Source: Desulfovibrio sp.
Lineage (GTDB): Bacteria; Desulfobacterota; Desulfovibrionia; Desulfovibrionales; Desulfovibrionaceae
Direction of reading: 5' to 3'
Assembly (NCBI GenBank): GCA_016218665.1
Contig: JACRDI010000028.1
Location: 110,929-174,928, forward strand
Length of the DNA stretch: 64,000 nucleotides
Positions 22,563-31,671 of this stretch are shown one piece after another. Positions within the stretch are counted from its first letter, which is position 1; each line of letters opens with the position of its first letter. Below the pieces are notes generated by a model that worked only from the letters and a program-made list of their open reading frames with translations, was not told the DNA's origin and did no database searches. The position numbers and the translations under genes were made by a program.

Positions 22563-24248
22563 TTACTGGAACAGCACCAGCGCGGCGCGCACCTGCTGCT
22601 GCTTGGCGTTGTAGGTGTCGAGACGCCAGTACCCTGTCTGCCCCGCACCTATGGCGCTCAAGTCCATGGTCGCCTTTAAGAGATCGTAGGTGGCATCGTA
22701 GGCGCACAGCTTCGCAAGGTCGCTGGCAGTGGCATAGTTGCCCCCGCGAGACACCCCAACCGTCACGTCAGTGTTGTATGTCAGCGCATCGAGGCTTTTG
22801 TGCAGCACGTAGATGCTGGCCTTGGTCGGAGTGAATCCGAGCGATACTCCTGCTGCTGCGGCAAGAGTCATGTTTGATACGGAGGACACGGGCAGGACGC
22901 CCAGGCCATTGATGCCCACGTAGTCCCCGGCGATTCCTGTCACCACCACTCGCAGTGCGGTGGCGTTCTGGGCTGCAAAGAGAAACTGCTTCAGCTCGTT
23001 GGCTGTCCACGTGACGCCGCTGGCCGTGTACACGGTGACCCAGACCGCCCCATTGTTGACTTCAATGGTGAAGTCGCGGGGCGCGCGGTTTGGCTCGTTG
23101 TCTGTCTTCATTGTCACGCCGCCGATGTTGCCGACGCCAGAGAATGCTATGGTAAGAATTCCGGTGTTAGCAGCGGCCAGCCACTTGTTCGCATCGGACT
23201 GGTCGAAAGCGCGATACGCCTCATACGTCGCGCTGCCCGAGTACACCGAGCTGGCGCTGGCGGTGAACCCCGACTGGCTGTTGGAGGACATGACCGGGAC
23301 AAGGTTGCTTCCGAGGGTCACAGTGTTCACGTAGCGCTTGTTCGCGCTATCGTAGGTGGCGCCAGTCTTGGCCAGCTCGTCCGAGCCAAAGAACCAACCT
23401 CCTCCCTTTGGCACGCCTGACGAACCTCGTCCGGTGGCAATGGCGGCGATGAGCAGGCCCATGGCCGCGATGTCGCGGGCGCTCACGTCACTCACATTGG
23501 TGAGTCCAGCAGCACTGCCGGTTTCGGAGAGCAGGCCCAAGCGAGCTTCGGCCACGATCTCGGCTTTGGTCTTTCCGCTCAAGGCACTGGCGTTTGCCGC
23601 GGTGCCAGCCTGCGCCTCGGCCACGATTTCGGCCTTGGTCTTCCCGTTTAGGGTATCGGCATTGGCGGCATTGCCGTACTTCGGCGCGGCCTCGATCTCC
23701 AGCCCAAGCTCCACCAGGGCCAGCCCGGTATCGATCACGCAGCCCGCCACGACGATGGTCGTCACGCCGACCGCATACGAGGAGGAGGCCACGTATCCGG
23801 TGGCGGGTGCGTTTTGGTGCAGGCGCAGCGCTCTGTTGGGCGCGAACAGAGCGGTCAGGTTTCCGGGCAGGCTGAAACTCGTGGCGCTCAATCGCGTGGG
23901 GGCCAGCACTTCACGGTTGGCATCGCGAGGGCGCGTCCAGCGATTTTCGGCCATGAGGTCCCAGCTGCCGGCAGTCACCACGAGCTCGCAGCTGCTGCCG
24001 GCGGGGAAGTCGCGCGGAGTGGTGCCCTCGGCTCCGCGCTCGATGGTCAGGCGGTTTCCCGCGCGGGCGGTGACGGTCACGAATTCGTAGTTGCCCGCGT
24101 TGTCGCGCAGGCGCGCGCGGAAGATGTCGCCCGCGATGGTCAGGGCCGGGAATTCCGCCGCATCGGCGGTGAGGATCTGCGCCTCGGTTCCGGCTGCGGC
24201 CAGGGGCACCAGCAGGGAGGAACCAGCGTAGTTTTTCAACTCAAGCAT
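22563..24248 (-). CDS. Tail fiber with discoidin-like domain
   Basis: The 561-residue protein has a virion-attachment N-terminus (about 1-110, with TIERGAEGTTPRDFPAGS). A collagen-free shaft at about 195-235 holds two GKTKAEIVAEA repeats. An F5/8-type-C (discoidin) domain lies at about 320-455: YEAYRAFDQSDANKWLA, then PNRAPRDFTIEVNN and ATALRVVVTG. The C-terminal 100 residues are unassigned and would form the tip. Discoidin domains bind carbohydrates or lipids, so this is the likely receptor-binding protein. The start overlaps the upstream gene stop. Confidence 0.78.
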   Translation of the reverse strand: MLELKNYAGSSLLVPLAAAGTEAQILTADAAEFPALTIAGDIFRARLRDNAGNYEFVTVTARAGNRLTIERGAEGTTPRDFPAGSSCELVVTAGSWDLMAENRWTRPRDANREVLAPTRLSATSFSLPGNLTALFAPNRALRLHQNAPATGYVASSSYAVGVTTIVVAGCVIDTGLALVELGLEIEAAPKYGNAANADTLNGKTKAEIVAEAQAGTAANASALSGKTKAEIVAEARLGLLSETGSAAGLTNVSDVSARDIAAMGLLIAAIATGRGSSGVPKGGGWFFGSDELAKTGATYDSANKRYVNTVTLGSNLVPVMSSNSQSGFTASASSVYSGSATYEAYRAFDQSDANKWLAAANTGILTIAFSGVGNIGGVTMKTDNEPNRAPRDFTIEVNNGAVWVTVYTASGVTWTANELKQFLFAAQNATALRVVVTGIAGDYVGINGLGVLPVSSVSNMTLAAAAGVSLGFTPTKASIYVLHKSLDALTYNTDVTVGVSRGGNYATASDLAKLCAYDATYDLLKATMDLSAIGAGQTGYWRLDTYNAKQQQVRAALVLFQ

Positions 24249-24766
24249 CAGAACACCCTCCGAAAGTTGATCTGCGGGATGTCCGCGAGGTTCTCCAGGG
24301 GAACGGCAACCTGCGGGATGCCGTCAGCTTCGTAGGTCATCTGCACGGGAACCGGCTGGTAGGCGGGTTGGGCCGCGCAGTCCACGCGGATGCCCTCGCC
24401 CATGTACAGCAGCAGCGCCGCGAGCCGCTCGCCCGCACGCCCGCTGGCGGCGAGGCTTCCGCGCATCCTGGCGCAGGGGCGCACGCGCTCGAAGGCCAGC
24501 GCGCCGCCATGAAGCAGGCCGGAGGAAATGAGCCGCCCGGCGCGCAGGGTGGCCTGTGCCGTTCCGCAGCCGCACACGCCTGAGCCGATCTTGGCGTTCC
24601 CCAGCATGCCGCCAGAGGCGGCGCCAAGGCCCTGCACGCCGCCTGCGGTCCGCACCTTGGCACCCAGCGTGGCCCCGGCATGGCCGGAAGCGGCCACGGT
24701 GCCCGTGACGATGGAATCGCCCGCGAAGGCTGCGGTACCGACAAGGAACGTGCCCAGGCGAGCCAT
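24248..24766 (-). CDS. Virion protein of unknown function
   Basis: Most of the 172 residues form a Gly/Ala-rich repetitive beta region with alternating small residues (GTVAASGHAGATLGAKVRTA). A final segment with PVPVQMTYEADGIPQVAVPL follows. It lies between a Gp80-like protein and the tail fiber and overlaps the fiber start. The repeating pattern suggests a fibrous or trimeric structural protein. No family is recognised. Confidence 0.5.
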   Translation of the reverse strand: MARLGTFLVGTAAFAGDSIVTGTVAASGHAGATLGAKVRTAGGVQGLGAASGGMLGNAKIGSGVCGCGTAQATLRAGRLISSGLLHGGALAFERVRPCARMRGSLAASGRAGERLAALLLYMGEGIRVDCAAQPAYQPVPVQMTYEADGIPQVAVPLENLADIPQINFRRVF

Positions 24767-24769
24767 GGC

Positions 24770-25189
24770 CTACTCCTCGGAAATCACGATGTCCGCTGCG
24801 CGGATGAAGTAGATGTCGCCGGTGAAGACGCGCTTGTAGGCGGGTGGATCTCCGTACTGCGGCAGCGCGCCGTGGTGCAGCACGTTGCCGCCGGTGTCCG
24901 CGTCCATGATGGCCCAGGCCTGCATCTGCGGCCAGTCGGCCGTGGCCGGGTCGAACTCGATATTCTGCGCTCCCGCGCTCTGGGCTCCTGTGGCGGCATC
25001 CTGGGCTGGGGCCATGTGCACGGCCGGGCGGGAGTAGCCTGCCCCGGCGAGCTCGTTGGCCAAGGAGCCCTCCGCGAGCCCGGCACTGCTGGTGAAGAGC
25101 GCCAGGTAGACCTGGGCAGGGACGGCGTACGGCTGCACGCCCAGGGCGTGATCCAGCAGCTTGCGCGAAAGATACTTGCTCTTGGCCAC
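24770..25189 (-). CDS. Gp80-like virion protein
   Basis: The 139-residue protein has the typical plan of a family found beside phage adaptors: SKYLSRKLLDHALG at the start, VYLALFTSSAG at about 27-37, FDPATADWPQMQAWAIMD, then GGNVLHHGALPQ and a final GDIYFIRAADIVIS. The family (Gp80/phage tail fiber-like) is found in many siphoviruses and podoviruses; its location in the virion is uncertain. Confidence in the family is moderate, from motif memory. Confidence 0.6.
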   Translation of the reverse strand: MAKSKYLSRKLLDHALGVQPYAVPAQVYLALFTSSAGLAEGSLANELAGAGYSRPAVHMAPAQDAATGAQSAGAQNIEFDPATADWPQMQAWAIMDADTGGNVLHHGALPQYGDPPAYKRVFTGDIYFIRAADIVISEE

Positions 25190-25201
25190 GGGCTCGACCT
25201 C

Positions 25202-25834
25202 CTAGCAGAAGGGGATGTACTTGACCTGGCTGGGCGCATCCGCGCCGCCGCCTTCCACGCCGATCTTGGCCGCGGCGATGTCTTCCTTGAACTCCTGGCG
25301 CAGGGCCGCGCCGTTGGCCGGGTCGGTCCAGGGCCTGTCCGGGATGATCAGAAGCTCGGCCTGGGCCCCCTTGGCGATGACCGCTCCGTAGCGGGTGAGC
25401 AGAAACTGCGGCCCGCGAGCGCTACGCACGGAGGGCTGCAGGGCCACTTCGGCCTGGAAGGCGGCGGGGACGTCCTCCGCCGGCGTGGGGTACAGGTGCA
25501 CGATGCTGGGCTCGCGCACGATGAACTGCACAGGCTGCCTGGCCGCCGCCGGGGGGAGGGCGCGCCACTGGTCGGGCGTGCGCGGGGCAAGACGCTGGCC
25601 AAGCACGCGCACGGCCAGCACGGCGCAGATGTCGGCCTCGTCTGGCGGGCGCAGGCCGTAGGCCGGCTGCCCGGCGATGATGGCCGCGGCCTCCGTGGCG
25701 GCAGTCCAAATGCGTGTGCCGGCGCAGAACTCGCGCGCAGCCTCGCGCACTTTGGCCAGGATGGCGGAGACGGGGCACTGGGCCGTGGAAATGCGGACAA
25801 GGCCCAGAAATTCGCGCCAGTCGGCGGCAATCAT
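25202..25834 (-). CDS. Head-tail/tail adaptor-like protein
   Basis: The 210-residue protein starts MIAADWREFLGLVRISTAQC, then two helices (ILAKVREAAREFCAGTRIWT), a mixed central part, and a helical C-terminus with LRQEFKEDIAAAKIGVEGGG. This pattern is seen in tail tubular/adaptor proteins of podoviruses. It overlaps the DUF6682-like adaptor upstream (ATGA). The adaptor role is inferred from neighbours and helical layout. Confidence 0.5.
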   Translation of the reverse strand: MIAADWREFLGLVRISTAQCPVSAILAKVREAAREFCAGTRIWTAATEAAAIIAGQPAYGLRPPDEADICAVLAVRVLGQRLAPRTPDQWRALPPAAARQPVQFIVREPSIVHLYPTPAEDVPAAFQAEVALQPSVRSARGPQFLLTRYGAVIAKGAQAELLIIPDRPWTDPANGAALRQEFKEDIAAAKIGVEGGGADAPSQVKYIPFC

Positions 25835-26502
25835 CGCGTCTGCCCTCCGTCACGATTGAAATTCGGGCTGAATACCAGCTTGGCCTTCGATTCTTCCCCC
25901 AGGACAGTGAAGAAGCGCGAGAGGTGGCGTTCCCCCTTGCCCAGGTCGTCGGCGGAGGAGTCGTTGCGGGTGTAAGCGCGGTACATCATGTACTCGCGCA
26001 GGGGCTCGGACCAGATGCCCGAGAGGGGGATTTCGCTGTCCAGGGCGGGCACCGGCTGCGGGAGCCGGGCATAGGAAAGGTCCACATACAGCCCGGCCGC
26101 CGGGGGCGGGCTCACGTAGAACACAGTGGGCACGGCGTCGTCGTAGACATAGTGGTCCACGACGGCGCTGAACGCGTCGTCGTGCCAACCCTGATTGGCG
26201 GCGTCGAGATCCTCGCGCTTGATGGGGGTGATGGGCAGGCCCGGGGTCTGCCCATCACCCATGTTGCGCACCAGACACAGGAACCGCGCCCCGTCGGGCG
26301 GGATCGTCTGCCGGGTGGAGCCGGTGGCCAGGAGCACAGGGACCGTGACGGCGTTGGCGTCGGGCCGCAGGAGCACAACCACACGCATGGCGTCGGTCAG
26401 GTATTCCAGCAAGTCAGCCGCCTTCCAGCGGGCGAACTCGTGCCCGCTTTCGTAGTCGCCCAGGTCGCGCGCAACCTTCACCACCAGCTCCGAGGCGTTC
26501 AT
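25831..26502 (-). CDS. DUF6682-like phage adaptor protein
   Basis: The start at 26502 (MNASELVVKVARDLGDYESG) gives 223 residues; the longer frame overlaps the upstream gene without an RBS. Helices at the N-terminus (RWKAADLLEYLTDAMRVVVL) and C-terminus (PLREYMMYRAYTRNDSS, then LSRFFTVLGEESKAK) flank a beta middle. This matches adaptor proteins seen with N4-gp56-type capsids, usually listed as DUF6682. It should join portal and nozzle. The family call rests on remembered pattern. Confidence 0.6.
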   Translation of the reverse strand: MNASELVVKVARDLGDYESGHEFARWKAADLLEYLTDAMRVVVLLRPDANAVTVPVLLATGSTRQTIPPDGARFLCLVRNMGDGQTPGLPITPIKREDLDAANQGWHDDAFSAVVDHYVYDDAVPTVFYVSPPPAAGLYVDLSYARLPQPVPALDSEIPLSGIWSEPLREYMMYRAYTRNDSSADDLGKGERHLSRFFTVLGEESKAKLVFSPNFNRDGGQTR

Positions 26503-26507
26503 GGAGG

Positions 26508-27044
26508 TTACTCCCCGTCCGCCGCGTCGCCCAGGAAGGTGACGTTGTAGCGCGGAACCTCGCGCGGTTCTCCGGGTCTGCCCGACGCATCGGTTTCCCA
26601 GGTCGTGTAGGTGGCGTTGATGAGGGCCTCGTAGGCGCACTTGGGCACCACGGAGTCCTTATCGCGGGGGATGAAGACCATGTGCCCGTTCACCAGAACA
26701 GGCACGGGCTTCTTCTCGGCCTCGCCCTCGCCAGAGGCGATACGGATCTTCACGCGCTTGTCGTTGATGACGTGCGCCATGACCTCGGCCTCGGCCTTGA
26801 GGTCTTCGGCAACGGCGGCGGCGATGTCCGAACCGGCGGAAATGGACTGCATGTCCTTGATCTTTTCCTGCAACTCCTGGAACTGCCGCTGCAGATCACC
26901 CATGGCGTCGAGCCCGGCGTTGGCTTCCTGGAGCTTCTTTTCCAACATGGCGATGCGCTCGTCGGTCTTGGCGGCCTCGGCGGCCTCAGTGGCGGCTTTG
27001 GCGGCCTCGATGGCGGCGGGCTTGTCGTTGGGAGTCGTGGCCAT
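26508..27044 (-). CDS. Coiled-coil virion protein downstream of capsid
   Basis: The 178-residue protein begins with an Ala/Glu-rich coiled coil at about 10-75 (AAKAATEAAEAAKTDERIAM, then QRQFQELQEKIKDMQ). A small beta domain follows (KRVKIRIASGEGEAEKKPVP, then VNGHMVFIPRDKDSVVPK) and a C-terminal YNVTFLGDA. It follows the major capsid gene. It may be a fibrous or head-completion protein; no family is recognised. Confidence 0.5.
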   Translation of the reverse strand: MATTPNDKPAAIEAAKAATEAAEAAKTDERIAMLEKKLQEANAGLDAMGDLQRQFQELQEKIKDMQSISAGSDIAAAVAEDLKAEAEVMAHVINDKRVKIRIASGEGEAEKKPVPVLVNGHMVFIPRDKDSVVPKCAYEALINATYTTWETDASGRPGEPREVPRYNVTFLGDAADGE

Positions 27045-27079
27045 ATAGAGTCATCTCCTTGGTGTTGGTATACGGCGAC

Positions 27080-28066
27080 CTACAGGGTGACCGCGGCTTC
27101 GAGCCGCACCAGCCAGGGGTCGTAGAGGATCTTGGTGGCGGTCAGGGTCTTCCAGCCGACGGAACCGCGCTGGCCGAGGTTGTCGCCGTCGCGCGGGGTG
27201 CCGGGATTCAGCACCATCGGGGTGACGGCGTTGCGCCCCTTGAAGGGGATGGTGGCGAAGGCGTTGGCGCCCAGGAACAGGTAAGGGTAGACGTCGGCCT
27301 TGACACCCGTGGTGGAGAGCATGGACCCCGCATCGCCGCCGGCGTCGGCAAAGGGCTTGTTGAGCGGAGCCGACACGAAGCGCACGCGCTCGCACTTGCC
27401 GATTTCAGTGTCGTAGGGGGTGTCTTTGGCGTACTTGTCCGTGGAGACGAAGCCGTCCAGGTCGCGCACATCGCCTTCGCAGTCGGTGTGGCAGAGGCAG
27501 ATGTAGGAAGGCGCCACCGGCTCGGTGTTGAACTCGGCCACCGGGCGCACGCGCGAGGTGATGGGCTTGGCGAGCTGGCGATCCAGCAGACGCACCACGC
27601 GCCGCACGTGGGCGCGAGTGATCTTGGTGTTGACCGCGTTGCGGGCGATGCCGTTGGCGTACATGACGTTGGTGCCGCCCTTAAGCACGCCGAAGCGCAG
27701 CATCTCCAGCATGGACGGCGCCTGCTCGGAGAGGATGGCGATCATCTCCTGGAGCACGTCGTCGGTGTGGGTGTCCGCGATGATGTCGGTGAGGGGCAGC
27801 CAGTCGCCCAGCTGCTGCAGGCGCACGGTGATGTCAGTCTTGCCGAAGGTCTTGCCGTTGGGGGTGATACCCTCCTGGACGATGACCGGGGTGTAGTCCA
27901 GGGCGTCGTAACGGCGGAACACCTGGATCATGGTGGAACGGCTGGGCAGAGGGCGCACCTGGCCGAACTGCTCGGCCACGAGCTGAGGAATGGCACGCTC
28001 CAGAAACTTCTTGCTGACGAAGCCGGCGGTCTCGGGGGAAATATCCCCGTAAGTGACGACGGTCAT
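27080..28066 (-). CDS. Major capsid protein, N4-gp56 family
   Basis: The 328-residue protein shows the N4-gp56 pattern: a conserved start, then QEGITPNGKTFGKTDITVRL and QLGDWLPLTDIIADTHTDDV, then LKGGTNVMYANGIARNAVNT with KITRAHVRRVVRLLDRQLAK. Later come APSYICLCHTDCEGDVRDLD, then EIGKCERVRFVSAPL and a late VYPYLFLGANAFATIPFKG. These segments correspond to the E-loop, spine helix and P-domain of an HK97-fold capsid. It lies after a scaffold gene and an RBS GGAGAAGAGCA. The family is strongly supported. Confidence 0.88.
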   Translation of the reverse strand: MTVVTYGDISPETAGFVSKKFLERAIPQLVAEQFGQVRPLPSRSTMIQVFRRYDALDYTPVIVQEGITPNGKTFGKTDITVRLQQLGDWLPLTDIIADTHTDDVLQEMIAILSEQAPSMLEMLRFGVLKGGTNVMYANGIARNAVNTKITRAHVRRVVRLLDRQLAKPITSRVRPVAEFNTEPVAPSYICLCHTDCEGDVRDLDGFVSTDKYAKDTPYDTEIGKCERVRFVSAPLNKPFADAGGDAGSMLSTTGVKADVYPYLFLGANAFATIPFKGRNAVTPMVLNPGTPRDGDNLGQRGSVGWKTLTATKILYDPWLVRLEAAVTL

Positions 28067-28078
28067 TGCTCTTCTCCT

Positions 28079-29071
28079 TTAGTTTTTCCCCGCCTTCTCC
28101 CATCCGGCGTCATAGTCGCCCTTGTCGGGCTGTTTGACGTCCGGCGGCGGACTGGGTTTTCCCTTGGGGACCGTGCCAGCGGCGGCGGCGCGATTGGTGT
28201 CCTCGCGGCGCTTGGCGGCGTGGTCGGCCATTTCCTTTTTGAACTCTGCCAAGACTTCGATGACCTCGGTCGTGGTGCCCTCGGCCAGGATGCGCGAAAT
28301 GCGCTTGAATTCCTTGCCGGGCTTCTCCTCGGCCCAGTTTTCCAGCTTCTGGCGGTAGGCCTCGAAGGCTCCGGGATTCTCGCCCCTGGCCGCATAGGCC
28401 TTGGCAAAGTCCGGGTGCGCGCGGCCGATGGCCTCAAAGTGCTCGGCGCTGGTGGCCTCGCTCGCCTGGGCGGCGTGCTCTGCCTGCTCGGCCTGCGCGG
28501 CGCGGTCCTTGGCCATGCGTTCGGCCATGTCTTCCACGATGACGGAGCCGGGCCCGTTCTCCTCCAGGGCGCGGCGCAGGCGCTTGCCCTCGCGGGAGTC
28601 CTCCAGCATCACGGCCGCCAGGTCGGGGTTCTCCTTGGCGAAGGCCTCCACATCGTGGCGCAGCTCCTCGGGAAGTTCCTCGACCGCCAACGCCTTGGGC
28701 TGCTGGAGCTTGGGCGCCTTGGCCTGGGCCAGCTCGGCCTTGAGCCGCGCGTTCTCTTCCTGCGCCTTGCGCAGGCGGCCCTCCGTGGCGTCGAACTGCT
28801 GCGCCTTGCGGCGCACATCGGCTTCGTCGCCCTGCGCTGGTTTGGGCTCACCATCCTGGCCGGGCTCCTGGCCACCAGCGGCGTCTTCCTCGGCGGGCTC
28901 GTCGTCGGCGCCGGGAACTTCGGACTGGGCCGCCGCGGCGTCCTCATCATCGTTGGCGGGGGGCTCGTCGCCCTGGCCGTCCTCGGACGAGAACGCGGCC
29001 GCGAATTCGGCCTCGGCGTCCAGGTGTTCCTGCTCCTGGGCCTCTTTCTGCTTCTGTTCCTTCTGGCTCAT
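28079..29071 (-). CDS. Capsid scaffold/assembly protein
   Basis: The 330-residue protein is extremely charged and helical: Glu/Gln/Ala-rich at the N-terminus (QKEQKQKEAQEQEHLDAEAE), then LRKAQEENARLKAELAQAKA. A basic segment near the end, AEFKKEMADHAAKRREDTN, is typical of the capsid-binding tail of scaffolds. It lies immediately upstream of the major capsid gene, as scaffolds normally do. No protease domain is visible, so it probably exits the prohead intact or is degraded by another enzyme. Confidence 0.72.
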   Translation of the reverse strand: MSQKEQKQKEAQEQEHLDAEAEFAAAFSSEDGQGDEPPANDDEDAAAAQSEVPGADDEPAEEDAAGGQEPGQDGEPKPAQGDEADVRRKAQQFDATEGRLRKAQEENARLKAELAQAKAPKLQQPKALAVEELPEELRHDVEAFAKENPDLAAVMLEDSREGKRLRRALEENGPGSVIVEDMAERMAKDRAAQAEQAEHAAQASEATSAEHFEAIGRAHPDFAKAYAARGENPGAFEAYRQKLENWAEEKPGKEFKRISRILAEGTTTEVIEVLAEFKKEMADHAAKRREDTNRAAAAGTVPKGKPSPPPDVKQPDKGDYDAGWEKAGKN

Positions 29072-29138
29072 GTTTCCTCCCCCCGAGCCGCTTGCGGCGG
29101 TAGTCGGCGGTCGCGCTAAAGGTTACGAACGCCCCCGG

Positions 29139-29360
29139 TCAGTCGCGCGGCCAGATATCGGCCATGATGTCGCGCATGCCGGAAATTTTCCCCTGCAACT
29201 GGTGCAGAAGCACCGGGTCGGTCGTGTGCTCCATCTCGTCGCGCCAGTCCTCAATCTTGGCCGCGCCCAGGGCGCGCAGGGCCAAGAGGCCAGAATCGCC
29301 CGCGTGGGCGCGGCACGCTTCCAGCGCTCTGGCCATGCTCTCCAGATTGGCGTCGGCCAT
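29139..29360 (-). CDS. Small protein between capsid-staple-like gene and scaffold
   Basis: The 73-residue product starts at an ATG overlapping the stop of the upstream gene. The longer open frame upstream is in shadow. It is a helical protein with LESMARALEACRAHAGDSGL, then KIEDWRDEMEHTTDPVLLHQ. No family is recognised; it may be a head-completion or assembly factor. Confidence 0.5.
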   Translation of the reverse strand: MADANLESMARALEACRAHAGDSGLLALRALGAAKIEDWRDEMEHTTDPVLLHQLQGKISGMRDIMADIWPRD

Positions 29361-29737
29361 TACTTTTCCGCCGGCTTCTTGGTGGCTTCGGGCTTGCCTT
29401 TTCCGGCGGCGTCCCAGCCGTCGGCGAAGGCGTCCTTCCCCTCGCGGGAGATGGCCATGTCCGTGATTTGGAAGCTGAGCGACTGACTCTTGCCGCTGCT
29501 TTGCCGGTCCTCTTCGCGCATCTCGGTACACTCGGCCTTGGCGGTGATCGTGACCACGGTGTCCGTGTTGAAGTTCTTGATGTCGAGGCCGAGCTTCTTG
29601 ATCGCCTCGTCGTCAAGGCGCAAGGTCAGTCCCCAGGGATACTTGGGGGCGTCGGCTGCGTTGGTGCAAAGCTCGCCGCACTTGTCCTTTTCCCCTTTTT
29701 TCGGCTTGGGGAGGGCCATATTTACCAGCTTGCCCAC
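29360..29737 (-). CDS. Capsid-staple-like decoration protein
   Basis: The GTG start is supported by AGGAGGCACC directly before it. The 125-residue protein has an N-terminal basic arm (MGKLVNMALPKPKKGEKDKC), a central strand set PWGLTLRLDDEAIKKLGL, then TVVTITAKAECTEMREED and SLSFQITDMAI. This is the pattern of small capsid staple proteins that clamp neighbouring capsid subunits. It lies between portal and scaffold. The family call is from remembered pattern and not verified. Confidence 0.6.
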   Translation of the reverse strand: MGKLVNMALPKPKKGEKDKCGELCTNAADAPKYPWGLTLRLDDEAIKKLGLDIKNFNTDTVVTITAKAECTEMREEDRQSSGKSQSLSFQITDMAISREGKDAFADGWDAAGKGKPEATKKPAEK

Positions 29738-29745
29738 GGTGCCTC

Positions 29746-31671
29746 CTACTGGGCCATGCCCAGCTGCTTGACCCCCTCGCCCAACATGCCCACCAGGGCC
29801 TGCTGAATGGGGATGCCGCGCTTCTCCGCGGCGGCCACAATGGCCTCAATGTTCGCCTCGGCCTGCAGGCGCGCCTGCGCGCGTGCTTCGCGCTCGCGCT
29901 CCTGCTCGGCCTCTTCCTCGGTGCGCAAAGCCGCAGCGCCAAGGTCCAGATGCTTCACAACCTGCTCAAGCAGCTCGCGGTTCTTAAAGTCGTGCTTGTA
30001 CTGCGGCATCTGCGAGAGTTGGATTGCCTTCATGGCGTTCTGCGCCTGGATCTCCGCGGCCATGAGGGCCGTTGTCCCGGTGGCGCGCACCACGAAGTCG
30101 CCCTTGATCTCCTCGCGCGAGTTGAAGCGCATATTCCAGTAGTAGAGGCTGGTCACAAAGGGCCGCGTGATGCCATCGTCGAAGTTGCTCACGAGTCCCT
30201 TAAACGTGACGCCAGCAGCGCCCATGAGCATGGACAGACCGGAGGCGGTCTCCGCCGCGCCCTTGGTAGGGCCGTCGCCCGCCATGAAACGGGGCGAGGT
30301 CACTTCGTCCGCCCAGTCCGCCATGAGTTTGGCCACGTTCACGAGGTCCGGGATGCTGGACGTGACGTTGAAGACCTTCATGGCGGCGGAGAGGTCCTGC
30401 ACGCTCTTGAAGTTCCAGACCTTGAACGGCCGGAATTCGTCGGTCTTCGTGCCCGTAACCAAGGCGCTCTGGTTGATGGCGATCTGCGGACCGGAGCAGA
30501 TCGCGGCGTTGTCGAGCATCATGCGGATGGCGGCGTTGAAGGCCTTCTCCGGGTGGCGGAGGAAGCTGGCTACGCCTTCGGGGAAGAAGCAGGTCTCGTC
30601 CTCGCTGTAGAAGAAAAAGCTGTAGGGGATGTCCACGCCTTCGATGGGCGCAAGAACGGCCTTGACCACGGACGCACCCAGCAGCCAGACGTTGGCCGCG
30701 TAATCCTGGTCCTCCTCGACTCCTTCAACGCCTGCGTCGATGAGCTGCTTTCCGGAAAGCTGGCCCCAGCGTTCCAGAAGCCTGTAGCGCCCCTTGAGAT
30801 CGCTAGGCACCTGGCGCTCGTCCTTTTCGCCGGCGACGTTGCGCATTTCGCTCTCGTGTTCCTTGAGCTGGGCGTCGCCGTCCGGCTTTTCCTTGAGATA
30901 GGCGCGAATGGCGCCAGCGTCGAAGCCCGGCCACTGGCAGAGCGCCAGCAAATCCTTGCGGGTTTTGAGGTGGTTCTGCCAAACGAAGCGCAGCTGGTCC
31001 GGGTTCAGAGCGATCATATCCGGGTAGCAGTCCCAGATGCTCACAAACTCGTGATAGGGCCACCATGCGCCCTCATCCGAGCCAAGGGCCCAGCCGGACT
31101 GGTCGGAATAGGCGAACTTCTCGCGCTTGCGGCGTTCCACCAGGGGGCCCTTAAGCACGCCGCAGCCATACAGCGTCCCCTGGAACAACAGTTTTTTGCT
31201 GTTGGCGCGATAAGAACGGCGGCCTGGGGCCTCCGCCAGCTGCATCTCCATCTCGTCGCCCATCTGGCGGGCGGAGTCCGCCGCGAGGGACACGGTAAGG
31301 CTGCGAAGCTCTTCCTTGTCGAGCTGGCGCTTAAGCCTCGCCGCCTCCATATGGGCAGCCTCCATGAGCAGGTTAGGGTGGACTTCCGGGGTTGTGCTGG
31401 GCCCGATGTCCCAGTTGCGGTCACCCTTGGCCGGGAAGAGCAGGTCCCCCAGCCTGGAATGAATGGCGTCGACCTTGGCCTTTGTCTTGCGCAGGTACAC
31501 AATGGAGCGATTCTGCTCCTTGAGGAGCTTGAGTGTCTCGGCATCATAAACGCCAAGGTACTGGCGCAGATCGTCGAGCCAGCGCTTCTCGGACGCGCGG
31601 CGAAGCGCGGCGTTCGCATCGAACTCCGCGCGCAGGGCGATTCCGAGGGCCTGGATCGGCGTGTCACTCAT
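29746..31671 (-). CDS. Portal protein
   Basis: The start at 31671 overlaps the i-spanin stop (ATGA); the longer frame lacks an RBS. The protein has 641 residues. The N-terminal helices and clip region show WLDDLRQYLGVYDAETLKLL and SIVYLRKTKAKVDAIHSRLG. The stem region holds LRFVWQNHLKTRKDLLALCQ. The C-terminal wing and barrel are long and Glu/Arg-rich (LRTEEEAEQEREREARAQAR). The size and place after the lysis genes and before scaffold and capsid fit a podovirus portal. The exact portal family (N4-like or T7-like) is not certain. Confidence 0.8.
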   Translation of the reverse strand: MSDTPIQALGIALRAEFDANAALRRASEKRWLDDLRQYLGVYDAETLKLLKEQNRSIVYLRKTKAKVDAIHSRLGDLLFPAKGDRNWDIGPSTTPEVHPNLLMEAAHMEAARLKRQLDKEELRSLTVSLAADSARQMGDEMEMQLAEAPGRRSYRANSKKLLFQGTLYGCGVLKGPLVERRKREKFAYSDQSGWALGSDEGAWWPYHEFVSIWDCYPDMIALNPDQLRFVWQNHLKTRKDLLALCQWPGFDAGAIRAYLKEKPDGDAQLKEHESEMRNVAGEKDERQVPSDLKGRYRLLERWGQLSGKQLIDAGVEGVEEDQDYAANVWLLGASVVKAVLAPIEGVDIPYSFFFYSEDETCFFPEGVASFLRHPEKAFNAAIRMMLDNAAICSGPQIAINQSALVTGTKTDEFRPFKVWNFKSVQDLSAAMKVFNVTSSIPDLVNVAKLMADWADEVTSPRFMAGDGPTKGAAETASGLSMLMGAAGVTFKGLVSNFDDGITRPFVTSLYYWNMRFNSREEIKGDFVVRATGTTALMAAEIQAQNAMKAIQLSQMPQYKHDFKNRELLEQVVKHLDLGAAALRTEEEAEQEREREARAQARLQAEANIEAIVAAAEKRGIPIQQALVGMLGEGVKQLGMAQ

